The notes beneath the pieces were generated by a model. It searched no databases, was not told the DNA's origin, and saw only the letters and a list, made by a program, of their open reading frames with translations. From Paenibacillus jilunlii (lineage in GTDB: Bacteria > Bacillota > Bacilli > Paenibacillales > Paenibacillaceae), in contig NZ_FNGM01000005.1 of the NCBI RefSeq assembly GCF_900102965.1, positions 77,407 to 141,406 on the forward strand: 64,000 bases of DNA. The letters run 5' to 3'. The first letter of the stretch is position 1; each line of letters begins with the position of its first letter. The position numbers and the translations under genes are program-made. Shown here piece by piece: positions 45,805 through 55,302 of the stretch.

Positions 45805-47472
45805 CTACTTCACGCTCCAGTTTTTGATGCGCTGCTGGATTCCTTCATTAATCCGGTCTTCATATGCCTTGATATCCAGCTTATGGATCTGGTTGACATA
45901 ATCCGTCCAGACACTTTCAAATTCATCCGGACTGGCCATAATGGCCTTCGGCAAATATTTGACTTGAAGGTCATTAAGCTTGGACTGTGCCAGCTGGGCA
46001 GGCGAACCATCCTTAAGAACGATGGAGTAGGCAGGGAAGTAGATATTATTTTCTTTGGGTTCCTTGAAGAATTCAGACCATGATTTCTTGTTATACGCCT
46101 TCAGGATCTTCTGATCGTAAGGCTTCAGACTGTCGAAGAATTCCTGCGGCTGAGTTCCGGGATCTGCTGCATTCCCGTCGCTGTAGGTACCTTGAATCTT
46201 AGGCATATATCCATGCATGGTTGTGATTTTGTTAGCCACCTGCCAGCTGGTTTTATCTGCGTTCGCCCGTTGTTCCGGCGTCCGGTAGAATGTGCCGTCT
46301 TCCTTCACTTCATAATCTTCGCCTTTGATTCCCCATTGGATCGTTTTCTGCCATTCTTCTGTGATCATCTGATCCCAGAATTTGATAATCCGGACAGGGT
46401 CCTTGGCGTTGATGGAGATCCCGAAGCCGCGGTTGGTGCCGACCGCTCCGCGGTCGCGATACCATTCCTCAGCGCCCGGATAGAGCAGAGGGAAGCCGAT
46501 ATACGTATTTTCAATTTTGCCCTGGGAGATCAAAGAGGTTTCCCCATCCTGGAAGTTCCAGTGCTGGTCAAACATGCCGATGACCTTGCCGCTGGCGATT
46601 TTGGCCAAGTACTGGTCGTAGTTCTGCACGAAGGCTTCTTTATCCATCAAACCTTGAGCGTTAATTTCATTAAGCTTCTTGTAATAGGTCTTGGAAATGT
46701 CCTTATCGGCAAAAATCTGCGCTTTGTTGTTGTCTACAATAACGGCCCCGTCATTCGGATGTCCCGACAAGTGTTCAGGAGCGTTCTGAAGCGGGAATAC
46801 CCGCCAGTCGAAGTTGAGCGATTCAAATCCAATCATATCCGGGTGCTTTTCTTTATATTTGGCAATGATATCGAAATACTCATCCAGGGTCTTCGGTGAC
46901 GGATAGCCCATTTCCTCAAGTACGGCCTTTTGAAGCCAGAAGCCTGGTCCCTGGTAAGTCGGTTCAGTAATTTTACCTTGATATACACCATAGCTTGGCA
47001 GCACGTAGATGTGGCCGTCGCTCTCATCTTTAATCTGATTCCAGACCGCGGCATAATGCTTCTTCAGGTTGGGAGCATACTTCTCGATCAGATCCTCAAG
47101 CGGAATGTAAGCCTTGGCATTGATTAATTTGTCATCGCCCGACATAATGTCCGGGTAGTCGCCTCCGGCAATCATTACCCCCAGCTTCTGCTGCAGGTCG
47201 CCCACCAGAAACTCCATATTGAAGCTGACGCCGGTTTTGTCTTTCATCAGTTTGAGAATCTTGTTGTCGGCCGTAGGCTGCTGCCCGGGACCGCTCATAA
47301 ATACCGAGAATGTTACCGGAGCATTGTCGTCTCCGTTCGCCGCTGGACTAGCGGTTCCCCCATTAGCAGTGTTGCTGTTCGTGTTGTTCGAGCTGCAGCC
47401 TGCCAGTGCCAGTGTAAGTGCGAATGCACCGGCTGCCAGTGCCCGGGCCGAACGTTTTGCCGTTTTATGCAT
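45805..47472 (-). CDS. lplA: Extracellular oligosaccharide-binding lipoprotein, LplA type
   Basis: 555 aa. Signal peptide with lipobox LAGC (Cys about residue 26), Ser/Asn/Thr-rich tether, then the large LplA-type fold (APVTFSVFMSGPGQQPT; MIAGGDYPDIMSGD). ATG follows AAAGGGGAGGC. First gene of the importer; the following RR-HK-RR genes and the GH10 operon point to xylo-oligosaccharides or aldouronates as ligand. It shares the MIAxGDYPDI segment with the partial binding protein at position 1. Confidence 0.94.
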   Translation of the reverse strand: MHKTAKRSARALAAGAFALTLALAGCSSNNTNSNTANGGTASPAANGDDNAPVTFSVFMSGPGQQPTADNKILKLMKDKTGVSFNMEFLVGDLQQKLGVMIAGGDYPDIMSGDDKLINAKAYIPLEDLIEKYAPNLKKHYAAVWNQIKDESDGHIYVLPSYGVYQGKITEPTYQGPGFWLQKAVLEEMGYPSPKTLDEYFDIIAKYKEKHPDMIGFESLNFDWRVFPLQNAPEHLSGHPNDGAVIVDNNKAQIFADKDISKTYYKKLNEINAQGLMDKEAFVQNYDQYLAKIASGKVIGMFDQHWNFQDGETSLISQGKIENTYIGFPLLYPGAEEWYRDRGAVGTNRGFGISINAKDPVRIIKFWDQMITEEWQKTIQWGIKGEDYEVKEDGTFYRTPEQRANADKTSWQVANKITTMHGYMPKIQGTYSDGNAADPGTQPQEFFDSLKPYDQKILKAYNKKSWSEFFKEPKENNIYFPAYSIVLKDGSPAQLAQSKLNDLQVKYLPKAIMASPDEFESVWTDYVNQIHKLDIKAYEDRINEGIQQRIKNWSVK

Positions 47473-47547
47473 GGTTATGCCTCCCCTTTTTGACTAGTGC
47501 TTGTGTTACTGTCAATTACCTGGTGACAACTATAATTATACCTTTCA

Positions 47548-47562
47548 AGAATGCGCTTCCAA
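47548..47562 (-). promoter_or_regulatory. cre site upstream of the SBP-LplB-YtcP operon
   Basis: On the minus strand TTGGAAGCGCATTCT fits WTGNAANCGNWNNCW at every fixed position, 76 bp before the start codon. Confidence 0.7.
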
Positions 47563-47781
47563 TTCATAAAATATAGTTCTTCCCCCCCAAAAATACGATA
47601 CAATGAAAACGTTTGCTGTTCATGTACTCCGTAGACTTGTTTCTATACAAGGCTTGTCTACACCAGACTACAGAAATGGATTGCCCGGGGCGAAGCCCCT
47701 GTCCCGGCAGAATAGGGCTGGCGTTAATACGCCAACCCCAGCCAGCACTATTCTATTATACAGACAACCCGGCTGCTCCGT

Positions 47782-48000
47782 CCTTCGCTGGACAGGGGCG
47801 CCGGGTTGGATATGGACAAGATGGCCGCGCCTTCGCTGGACAGGGCAGGCGGGTTGGATATACAAGATGGCTGAGCCTTCGCTGGACAGGGCGCCGGGTT
47901 GGATATACAAGACGGCGACGCCTTCGCTGGGCAGGGGCACCGGGTTGGATACTCAAGACGGCTGCGCCATCCTTCATTGGACGGTGCAACCGTCTTGGAT
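47782..48000. repeat. Tandem repeat C, about five units of 45-50 bp
   Basis: Units begin at about 47782, 47830, 47876, 47921 and 47970 with CCTTCGCTGGACAGGGCGCC and continue GGGTTGGATATACAAGA. The last unit contains the hairpin 47955-47996 and matches the single element at 12387-12425. Several frames stay open, but they do not look like genes. Confidence 0.8.
47955..47996. terminator. Terminator-like hairpin at the end of repeat C
   Basis: AAGACGGCTGCGCC pairs with GGTGCAACCGTCTT with two mismatches. Same design as 12384-12425. Confidence 0.5.
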
Positions 48001-48052
48001 TTCAGTCTGGCGTCACCTGGAGCACAACTCCCCATAATCCTAAGGCAACTCC

Positions 48053-48235
48053 AAGTGGAAAAAGTATAACTAATTTGCTCGCGCACCCTATCTCCACAGA
48101 GCTAGGTGGAAAAAGGTACACTAATTTAGCTCATTTCGATCCTACTGAGGGAATATGGCCCAATTAAGTTTCCTTTTTCCACTTAAATCTCATAATTCTT
48201 GATTTTGGGGAGAAATAAGCTCCCTTTTTCCAACT
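48053..48235. repeat. Repeat A, copy with a doubled first arm
   Basis: Two arms (48053 and 48103) of the AAGTGGAAAAAGG type are separated by about 50 bp, then CCTTTTTCCACTTAAATCTC as the inverted partner and CCCTTTTTCCAACT as the end. The copy at 59239-59421 has the same doubled form, including a shared TCTCCACAG spacer. Confidence 0.8.
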
Positions 48236-48341
48236 AACGCTTGCGAAGAAGCCGGTTTGCAGGCGCTCGTTGGAATAAGGAGCTATAGACCGGCAGATCC
48301 CCCAGCTTTATATCTTCCAAAATACAAGCCAATGGGCAAGC

Positions 48342-48587
48342 GGCGCTTCAACAACGGCATTTCTACCGTTGTTTCCGGGCAAAACCGCCAGCGGCGCTTC
48401 AACAACGGCATTTCTACCGTTGTTTCCGGGCAAAACCGCCGGCGGCGCTTCAACAACGGCATTTCTGCCTTTGTTTCCGGGCAAAACCGCCGACGGCGCT
48501 TTTAACAACGGCATTTCTGCCTTTGTTTCCGGGCAAGACCGCCGGTGGCGCTTAAACAACGGCACTTTTGCCGTTGTTTACGGGCCA
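48342..48587. repeat. Tandem repeat B, five units of 51 bp
   Basis: Units start near 48347, 48398, 48449, 48500 and 48551, each with AACAACGGCATTTCTACCGT or a variant, then CCGGGCAAAACCGCCGGCGG. The palindromic centre is degraded in some units (CTACCG, CTGCCT). Related to 12693-12871. Confidence 0.85.
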
Positions 48588-48761
48588 ATCGGCCTTCGCC
48601 ACTCTCGCCCGCATCGCGTGGGTAGAACATCGGTTGTTGACTATGCGATTTCATCATGTGCGTGTGAGTGCCTCTGCGGCACGATCAGCTCCCTTCACGA
48701 TCGATCCGGGGCTGATGCAGACAGGAAATCCGTTATTTGACAGGGGTTTGTCCATTCAGCC

Positions 48762-48930
48762 GGGCATCCGGACTGAATTCTAGTTCCAGAGTTTCCGTTA
48801 TTTGTCCTTTTCCCCCTTATTCCAGGCTCAATCGAACAATATAACGTCGCCTGAGTCCTTATCCGCTCGAAAGTCGGACTTTTTCACAAAATAAGAGCTT
48901 CTCTGTCCGCTTCTTTATCCCCTTCTCTGC
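48762..48930. repeat. Repeat E, degraded copy
   Basis: Contains AACAATATAACGTCGCCTGA and AAAATAAGAGCTTCTCTGTC, which align with parts of the foldback element at 58797-58975. The remaining sequence to 49060 is pyrimidine-rich and shows no gene. Confidence 0.5.
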
Positions 48931-49060
48931 CCCCTTCTCTATCCGCTTCACTCCGCAAATAGATCCCAATCCTGCTCCCCCGCCTATATCATCTCAGGCT
49001 GCCAAGTTATATTACATAACTTCCTAAACGATGACAGCACAGGCTTCTTCCTATTAACAC

Positions 49061-51310
49061 TTACCGGATGAACGTATAAGAGCTTCCGGCTTCCCCGGTG
49101 AACACAACGGGATCAAGACCGGGACCTTCCAGCCGGCAAGGACCGGATACCGTGCAAGTCACAACTGCTTCCATAACCAGCCCCTCCGCCCAGGTAAAAT
49201 CGAGGGTATACCCGCCTCTCGCCCGCAGGCCCTTGACGCTGCCCTCACTCCAGCTTGTCGGCAGCGCAGGCAGCAGCTTGAGTCCCCCGGCGTGGCTCTG
49301 GAGCAGCATCTCGGCAATCCCCGCCGTTCCTCCAAAATTCCCGTCAATCTGGAACGGAGGATGGTTGTCGAACAGGTTGGGCAGCGTAGAATGATCCAGC
49401 AGAGCGCGGACATTCGCATAGGCCTTGCCCCCATCCATCAATCTGGCCCAAAAGTTAATGATCCAGGCCCGGCTCCAGCCGGTGTGGCCGCCGCCGCCGG
49501 CCAGCCTGCGTTCCAGCGTCGTCCGGGCGGCTTTGGCCAGTTCCGGCGTATGCTCCACGGTGAAGGCATCGCCGGGGTACAGCGCAAACAGATGGGAGAT
49601 GTGGCGGTGCCCCGGCTCCGCCTCTTCATAATCCTCCATCCATTCCTGAATCTGCCCGTATTTTCCGATTTGCGCTTTGGGCAGCCGGGCCAGTGCGGCG
49701 GCGAGTTCTTCGCGGAACGCCTCGTCCCTGCCGATGATCTCCGCACTGCGGATGCAGGCCCCAAACAGCGCTTCAATGATCTGAAAATCCATCGAAGCCC
49801 CGGCGCAGAGCACCCCCGACTCGCCGCCCGGCAGCTTATAGGTGTTCTCAGGGGAGACGGACGGGCAGGTAATCAGCCGGCCTTCGGCGTCTTCCACCAG
49901 ATAATCAAGCAGGAATCTGGCCGCCTCCTTCATCGTCTCATACGCCTGCTCCAGAAAATAACGGTCCTGGCTGAACCGGTAATGCTCCCATAGATGCAGG
50001 CACAGCCAGGCAGCGCCCAGCGGCCAGAAGGACGCCGGCAGGTAGGTATCCTGCGGAGCCGTATCTGCCCAGATATCCGTATTGTGATGCGCCGTAAATC
50101 CTCCGCAGCCATACATGACCCTGGCCGTGACCCGCCCCGGCTCCCGCATCCGTTCGATCAAATCGAACAGCGGCTCATGGCATTCGGCCAGATTGCAGAT
50201 TTCGGCAGGCCAGTAGTTCATTTGCGCATTGATATTGATCGTGAATTTGCTGTCCCAGGCCGGGCTGAAGCTGTCATTCCAAATGCCCTGCAGATTCGCG
50301 GGCAAGGAGCCCGGGCGGCTGGAAGAGATAAGCAAATAGCGGCCGTACTGGAAATAGGTCGCGATCAGGCCATTGTCCTCCTCTCCCTTCTGAAACCGCT
50401 TCAGCCGCTCGTCCGTCGGCAGCTCGTTCAGATGCGGGTTCTCCGGCAGCGTAAGCGTAACCCGCCCATATAGTCCGCGGTAATCTGCGGTATGCCGGGC
50501 CAGCAGCTCTTCGTAGGGAACCCGGCTCAGCTCTTCCAGCTGTCTTTTGGCGTAAAGCCCGGGATCGGGATGGCGGAATGTCGTTCCGGCAGCAAGCAGC
50601 AGCGTAACTGAGCTTGCCCCATCCACAAGCAAATACTCGCCGACGGTCCGGCAGAGGCCGTCTTCTGCAACTGCCTTCAAGACAGCGGCAAAGGAGCTGC
50701 CCCCATGGCCGCCGCAATCACCGCTCATAGCCAGTCCGCTGTTCTGCCATTTCTCCGTCTTCTCCAGGTATCTCCAGTTGTGGCGGTTAAACCGCGCTTT
50801 AAGAGAAATTCCGTTCTTATGGTCGGAGGAAAACCGGAGGACCATAACCTGATCCGGGCAGCTCGCAAACAGCTCGCGGGTATACCGGACCCCGCCAGTC
50901 ACATAGCTGATCCGGGAAACGCCGCGCTCCAAATCAAGCTCTCTCCTGTAGTCCACGGCAGGCTGCCCGTGGCCGCCAAACGATAGCAGCAGTTCGCCCA
51001 GCGGCAAATAATGCCGCTGCGCTTCGGGCAGTCCCGCCATCGACATGGCAGCCAGCTCCTCAGCCTCCCCCAGCTTTCCCTCCAGAATCAGCCTGCGGAT
51101 CTCGGGCAAATGCGGCAGCGCGTCTTCGTTGTTGCGGTCACGGGGACCGCCGTACCATACGGAATCCTCATTGAGCTGCAGCTTCTCCTCGGCTATGCCG
51201 CCAAAAATCATAGCACCGAGCCGCCCGTTTCCAATGGGCAGAGCCTCGTTCCATTCCCGCGCCGGTTGGCTGTACCACAACTGCTGCTTATGTTCCATGC
51301 TTGTCATCAT
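49061..51310 (-). CDS. Intracellular GH95 glycosidase (alpha-L-fucosidase or alpha-L-galactosidase)
   Basis: 749 aa, no signal peptide, full family length. N-terminal beta domain ([20 protein letters not shown]), helical linker and (alpha/alpha)6 barrel. Family landmarks: YWPAEICNL, the acid Glu in [10 protein letters not shown] (about residue 557), [26 protein letters not shown] and [14 protein letters not shown]95 contains alpha-1,2-L-fucosidases and also alpha-L-galactosidases. Because the next three genes encode L-galactose rather than L-fucose type oxidation enzymes, I favour removal of L-galactose from xylan side chains. It is 38 bp downstream of the zinc dehydrogenase gene, ATG behind GAAGGAGCGG, so it belongs to the same operon. 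Confidence 0.93.
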   Translation of the reverse strand: MMTSMEHKQQLWYSQPAREWNEALPIGNGRLGAMIFGGIAEEKLQLNEDSVWYGGPRDRNNEDALPHLPEIRRLILEGKLGEAEELAAMSMAGLPEAQRHYLPLGELLLSFGGHGQPAVDYRRELDLERGVSRISYVTGGVRYTRELFASCPDQVMVLRFSSDHKNGISLKARFNRHNWRYLEKTEKWQNSGLAMSGDCGGHGGSSFAAVLKAVAEDGLCRTVGEYLLVDGASSVTLLLAAGTTFRHPDPGLYAKRQLEELSRVPYEELLARHTADYRGLYGRVTLTLPENPHLNELPTDERLKRFQKGEEDNGLIATYFQYGRYLLISSSRPGSLPANLQGIWNDSFSPAWDSKFTININAQMNYWPAEICNLAECHEPLFDLIERMREPGRVTARVMYGCGGFTAHHNTDIWADTAPQDTYLPASFWPLGAAWLCLHLWEHYRFSQDRYFLEQAYETMKEAARFLLDYLVEDAEGRLITCPSVSPENTYKLPGGESGVLCAGASMDFQIIEALFGACIRSAEIIGRDEAFREELAAALARLPKAQIGKYGQIQEWMEDYEEAEPGHRHISHLFALYPGDAFTVEHTPELAKAARTTLERRLAGGGGHTGWSRAWIINFWARLMDGGKAYANVRALLDHSTLPNLFDNHPPFQIDGNFGGTAGIAEMLLQSHAGGLKLLPALPTSWSEGSVKGLRARGGYTLDFTWAEGLVMEAVVTCTVSGPCRLEGPGLDPVVFTGEAGSSYTFIR

Positions 51311-51348
51311 TGATCCGCTCCTTCAATCCGCATAATACGGCCTCGTGA

Positions 51349-52368
51349 TTAGTCCAACTCTACCAGCGCCTTAATCACCTTCGATTCAGGCTTGAGCCAG
51401 TTCTCGAACTGTTCGATCATGTCCTCGAACCTGCTACGATGGGTAATGTAATTGCTGACATCGATGTAACCGTCCCTGATGGCTTGAAGCACACGCTCAA
51501 AGTCCTCCCGGGTGGCATTTCTGCTGCCCTGCACCGTCATTTCGCGCGCATGAAAATCGGGATCATTGAAGGTAATCATACCTTTCACCAAGCCAACATA
51601 GGTCAAAGTTCCTCCATGGCCGACAAGCCCAAAGGCACTTTCCATCGAGGAGATGCTGCCGGTGGAATCGATCACATAGGGCAGGAAGCTGCCTTCTGTA
51701 AGCTTGGACAACTGTTCCTTCGGCTCCCGCAGTGCGCTCACCGTATGCTCCGCCTGCGCCCATTTCCTGCAAAAGTCCAGACGTTCATCGTTTACATCCA
51801 TGGCGGTCACCTTGGCACCGGCATATCTGGCCATCGCCATGACGCCCAGCCCGATCGGGCCTGCACCGATAACCAGGACTTGATCGCCGGCGCCAAGACC
51901 CGACCGCCGGACGGCGTGCGCGCCGATCGCCAGCGGCTCCAGCATCGCCGCCTGATCCAGCGTCAGCCCATCTGTTTTTAATAGATTGTGTACAGGCAAG
52001 GACACCCGCTCCCGCATTCCGCCGTCCAAATGAACGCCGAATACCCTCATCTGCTGACAGCAGTTGGTTTTGCCGCTCAGGCAGGCCCGGCACTCGCCGC
52101 AATGAAGATAGGGAATGACACTGACCTGGTCACCGACCCGCAGCCCTTCCGGGTTGTCGCCGATGTGCTCAATCGTTCCGGACAGCTCATGCCCAAGCAC
52201 GCGCGGGTAGGTGAAATAAGGCTGGTTGCCCCGGAACGCATGGAGATCGGTACCGCAAATGCCGATCCGGCGAATCCTGACAATCGCTTCGCCGGCCTGT
52301 GGCTGCGGCTCCGGCAGATCCTCCCTGTACACGAATTTCCCGATTTCCCCGCAGATAATTCCTTTCAT
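51349..52368 (-). CDS. Zinc-dependent sugar-acid dehydrogenase, LgoD (L-galactonate 5-dehydrogenase) like
   Basis: 339 aa medium-chain dehydrogenase, the length of E. coli LgoD (YjjN), which oxidises L-galactonate to D-tagaturonate. Catalytic-zinc residues are in GICGTDLHAF and LGHELSG, the structural zinc in CGECRACLSGKTNCC, and the NAD Rossmann motif is GAGPIGLG. Stretches shared from memory with LgoD include GNQP(Y/F)F(T/S)YPRVLGHE, VIPY, KTNCC-like, GVHLDGG and GSRNAT. The ATG at 52368 has GGGGAGCG upstream and overlaps nothing; the frame open to 52506 overlaps the reductase gene. It lies 2 bp after the reductase stop. A generic alcohol or L-threonine-type dehydrogenase is the alternative. 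Confidence 0.85.
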   Translation of the reverse strand: MKGIICGEIGKFVYREDLPEPQPQAGEAIVRIRRIGICGTDLHAFRGNQPYFTYPRVLGHELSGTIEHIGDNPEGLRVGDQVSVIPYLHCGECRACLSGKTNCCQQMRVFGVHLDGGMRERVSLPVHNLLKTDGLTLDQAAMLEPLAIGAHAVRRSGLGAGDQVLVIGAGPIGLGVMAMARYAGAKVTAMDVNDERLDFCRKWAQAEHTVSALREPKEQLSKLTEGSFLPYVIDSTGSISSMESAFGLVGHGGTLTYVGLVKGMITFNDPDFHAREMTVQGSRNATREDFERVLQAIRDGYIDVSNYITHRSRFEDMIEQFENWLKPESKVIKALVELD

Positions 52369-52370
52369 TA

Positions 52371-53330
52371 TTATATTCGCTCCCCGTTCTGATTTCGCTC
52401 TTCGTTCCACTCCGCCCGGCCGCTCGGCCATGTTGCACCGTCGACCGGCTTCAGAATGTCCAGCACTTCCTCCAGCAATTGTTCGTTCATCGGCTCTTCT
52501 GTCCACAATATATTGTTGCGGATATTTGCCGGTGTCGCCGTGCTTACCAATGTTGTCGGGATCTGTTCATTCGCTGTGGAGAACTGGACCGCCAGCTTCG
52601 CAATATCCTCTCCCTTGTCCCGGCAATATTCGGCGGCGCGCTTGCACGCAGCCTGGATGTCCCCGCCCGCCGGATGCCAGTCAGGCACCTTGCGGCTGCT
52701 CAGCAGGCCCATGGAAATGGGCGACGCATTCATCAGTCCGGTTCCCTGCCGCTCCAGCAGCGGAAGGAGGCGAAGCAGCGTCGTATCGTTCAGGGAATAA
52801 TGGCAATACGACAGGACAACATCCAGAGTCGTACGGGATAATACCGTTTCGAAGATGTTCAAGGGCAGGCCGGTCACCCCGTAGAAACGGATCTTCCCGG
52901 ATTGCTTCAATTCCTTAAGAGCCGGAATCCCTTCTTCCATCACCTGCCCGATCCGGCCGAATTCGATGTCGTGCAGCAGCAAAATATCCAGATAGTCTGT
53001 TCCCAGCCGGGTCATGCTTTCTTCCGCGCTGCGGATGACCCTTTCCTTGGAGAAATCAAATTCATCCTGGCCGTAACGTCCCGCCTTCGTGCTTAGAATA
53101 TACCGGTCCCGCGGAACCGTCCGCAGTGCCTCTCCCAGCACCATCTCTGCCTTCGTCAACCCGTAATACGGGGATACATCAATCAGATTAATTCCCATGT
53201 CGATGGCGGTATGGACCGTACGGATTCCCTCTTCCTTCGGAACATCCCGGAATACGCTTCCCAGCGAAGACGCCCCGTAACTAAGCACAGAGACGTCCAG
53301 GCCCGTATTTCCCAGCTTTCTGTATTTCAT
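52371..53330 (-). CDS. Aldo/keto reductase, plant L-galactose dehydrogenase-like
   Basis: 319 aa, the same length as plant L-galactose dehydrogenase, and similar to it from end to end: ILSYCHYS near residue 185, NASPISMGLLS, PDWHPA, and the C-terminal PVDGATWPSG. The aldo/keto reductase tetrad is visible as Asp and Tyr in DVSPYYG, Lys in STKAGRYG and His in LLHDIEFG. It would oxidise L-galactose (or L-fucose, as bacterial relatives do) at C1 to the lactone with NAD(P). ATG follows AATGGAGGTTC, 18 bp after the lactonase stop, within the operon. Confidence 0.88.
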   Translation of the reverse strand: MKYRKLGNTGLDVSVLSYGASSLGSVFRDVPKEEGIRTVHTAIDMGINLIDVSPYYGLTKAEMVLGEALRTVPRDRYILSTKAGRYGQDEFDFSKERVIRSAEESMTRLGTDYLDILLLHDIEFGRIGQVMEEGIPALKELKQSGKIRFYGVTGLPLNIFETVLSRTTLDVVLSYCHYSLNDTTLLRLLPLLERQGTGLMNASPISMGLLSSRKVPDWHPAGGDIQAACKRAAEYCRDKGEDIAKLAVQFSTANEQIPTTLVSTATPANIRNNILWTEEPMNEQLLEEVLDILKPVDGATWPSGRAEWNEERNQNGERI

Positions 53331-53348
53331 CGCGTTGAACCTCCATTG

Positions 53349-54188
53349 TTATGATAATTTTAACTTGTAGAACCTCGCCGCATTTGCTCCGAAGATGGGC
53401 TCCATCTCTTGCGGCGACAGCCGCTCCTGCAGTACTTGCCGCAATGCCTCAACAACCTCATCATAGGTTGCAGCCATGAGGCACACGGGCCAATCGCTGC
53501 CGAACATCAGCCTCTCGGGTCCAAACAGGTCCAGCACTCCATGCACGTAAGCAGTGAAATCCTCTTGCTTCCAGCCCTGGGGATCAGCCTCCGTCACCAT
53601 CCCGGACAACTTGCAGTAAATGCCAGGGTGCTGCGCAATTTCCGCCATATGGCTTCGCCACGGCTCCAAGCTGCCCGAAGCAATCGGCGGCTTCGCCAGA
53701 TGGTCGATAACCCCCCTGAGTCCGGGAACCCGATCCAGCAATTGAATCAGCTGCGGAAGCTGATCCGCCAGGACAAGCAGGTCAACGGGAAGATCCTTTT
53801 CCGCAAAATATGAAAGCGCTTCTACATAAGGGGTTGATAAAAGAATGCCGGGATCGTCCATCTCCTGTATCATCACGCGGATTCCCATGAATTTCGGATG
53901 CCCGCAGAACCGCCGGTATTGCGCTTTGTATGACGGGTTCTCAAGGTCCAGCCAACCGACCACCCCGGCTATGAAATCGGCTTGACCGCTTAATCCAAGA
54001 ATATATTCGGTTTCCTCCACCGTGGGTGCAGCCTGTACCACAATCGTGCGGCTGATCCCGTGTTTCTGCAAATGCGGTTCAAGGTCGGAGGGCAGATAAT
54101 CCCGGAACAGCACCGGAATTTCAGGTGTAATCCAGCCGTAGTCGTTTCGGTCAATCCTCCAAAAATGCTGATGAGCGTCAATACGCAT
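53349..54188 (-). CDS. COG3618 sugar lactonase (L-fucono/L-galactono-lactonase like)
   Basis: Amidohydrolase-superfamily lactonase, 279 aa from the second of two adjacent ATGs, which has the best spacing to GGAGGTGGG; the frame runs to 54251 but lacks a ribosome site there. The metal motif is DAHQHFW at residues 4-10, with VIDHLAKPP, KLSGMVTEAD and FGSDWPVC further on. COG3618 members hydrolyse L-fucono-, L-rhamnono- and L-galactono-lactones. First gene of the lactonase-reductase-dehydrogenase-GH95 operon and divergent from AraC gene 54320. Confidence 0.9.
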   Translation of the reverse strand: MRIDAHQHFWRIDRNDYGWITPEIPVLFRDYLPSDLEPHLQKHGISRTIVVQAAPTVEETEYILGLSGQADFIAGVVGWLDLENPSYKAQYRRFCGHPKFMGIRVMIQEMDDPGILLSTPYVEALSYFAEKDLPVDLLVLADQLPQLIQLLDRVPGLRGVIDHLAKPPIASGSLEPWRSHMAEIAQHPGIYCKLSGMVTEADPQGWKQEDFTAYVHGVLDLFGPERLMFGSDWPVCLMAATYDEVVEALRQVLQERLSPQEMEPIFGANAARFYKLKLS

Positions 54189-54319
54189 CATCCCACCTCC
54201 ATTCCATCTTATTTTAAACATCCGATAAAAGAATAAAAATAGCTTAAACAAACAAATTTATACCTTATTTTGATATGATGACTGTAAGAAACTATAGGTT
54301 TAACTAAGGAGGCAGGGCC

Positions 54320-55189
54320 ATGAAACCGATCCGCAAGGTTTTTGACAACGAGCTGCCGTTTTCTCTGCTTTTGGATTACAAGGAAACGAAAAGCCCGCAG
54401 CGCGAGCTTCCAGACCATCAGCATCACTGGTATGAGTTCGTATACGTCTACCGGGGAAAAGGGACTTTTTTTATCGATCAGACGTTTTACGAGATGCGCC
54501 AGGGCGATGTCATCGTCGTTCCCGGAAACACGGTGCACCGGGGATTTCCCGACAAAGAGGAGCCGGTGACGTCCTCCGCCGTTTTTTTCAGCCCGGATCT
54601 TATTCATAACCACGCATTCAGTGAGGCATACGCCTATCTGAAGCTGTTTGACGCAGCCAAGAAGAATAAGCAGTACAAATATTCCCTGCCTCCCGAACAC
54701 GCCCAAATCGTAGAAAGCGATATCGGGGCCATCCACGTTGAATGGGAGCAGAGACGCCCGGACGGCGGGCAGGCCATGGCGCTGCTGCTCCATCTCGCGC
54801 TGCTTCATTTGAACCGGTACTGCTTGCCGCAGGCGGCCGAGCCGGGCGCACCGAACGCCTTGGTCCCGGATTGGTTCCGGGAAGCGCTCGCCTATATCAA
54901 CGACCATCTGGACCGGCCGCTGGAGCTGGGGGCGCTGGCAAAACGGGCGGCCGTATCCCCGGCCCATTTCAGCCGCGTCTTCAAGCAGCGGTTAGGTATG
55001 AACGCGACCGATTATATTTCGACCAAACGGATTTTTGCGGCCAAGGACGGCTTGCTCCAGTCCAACGACAAAATTGAGCACATTGCCATGGCCTGCGGCT
55101 TTGAGAGCATGCCCCATTTTTACCGCACGTTTAAAAAATATACGGACATGACTCCCGCTGCTTACCGGAAGGGCAACCGGCCACACTGA
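54320..55189 (+). CDS. AraC-family regulator of the L-galactose-type operon
   Basis: 289 aa. N-terminal cupin (LPDHQHHWYEFVYVYRG; MRQGDVIVVPGNTVHRG) that probably senses a released sugar; C-terminal double helix-turn-helix (LGALAKRAAVSPAHFSRVFK; IEHIAMACGFESMPHFYRTF). ATG follows AAGGAGGCAGG. It shares a 131 bp promoter region with the lactonase gene and is the obvious regulator of that operon. Confidence 0.92.
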   Translation: MKPIRKVFDNELPFSLLLDYKETKSPQRELPDHQHHWYEFVYVYRGKGTFFIDQTFYEMRQGDVIVVPGNTVHRGFPDKEEPVTSSAVFFSPDLIHNHAFSEAYAYLKLFDAAKKNKQYKYSLPPEHAQIVESDIGAIHVEWEQRRPDGGQAMALLLHLALLHLNRYCLPQAAEPGAPNALVPDWFREALAYINDHLDRPLELGALAKRAAVSPAHFSRVFKQRLGMNATDYISTKRIFAAKDGLLQSNDKIEHIAMACGFESMPHFYRTFKKYTDMTPAAYRKGNRPH

Positions 55190-55302
55190 GGCATTCATTG
55201 TTCTTTACGCCCGCTGCCAACCTGCGCATAAGAGAACGCGCTTCCTTCTGCTGCATGAAGCTCTCTCGTCCAACACATTACTGTGAACCCTGCGGACCCG
55301 TG

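Noticed and set aside
47603-48565. Open frames of up to 184 codons on both strands through the 47.6-48.6 kb block
   Set aside because: Products are low-complexity translations of tandem repeats C and B.
48342-48587. CRISPR array
   Set aside because: Units are contiguous 51 bp tandem copies with similar linkers, not short repeats with unique spacers, and no cas genes are present.
49061-54188. Oxidative L-fucose operon as the main reading
   Set aside because: Possible, but no fuconate dehydratase or keto-deoxy-fuconate dehydrogenase is present, and the zinc enzyme resembles LgoD; kept as the alternative.
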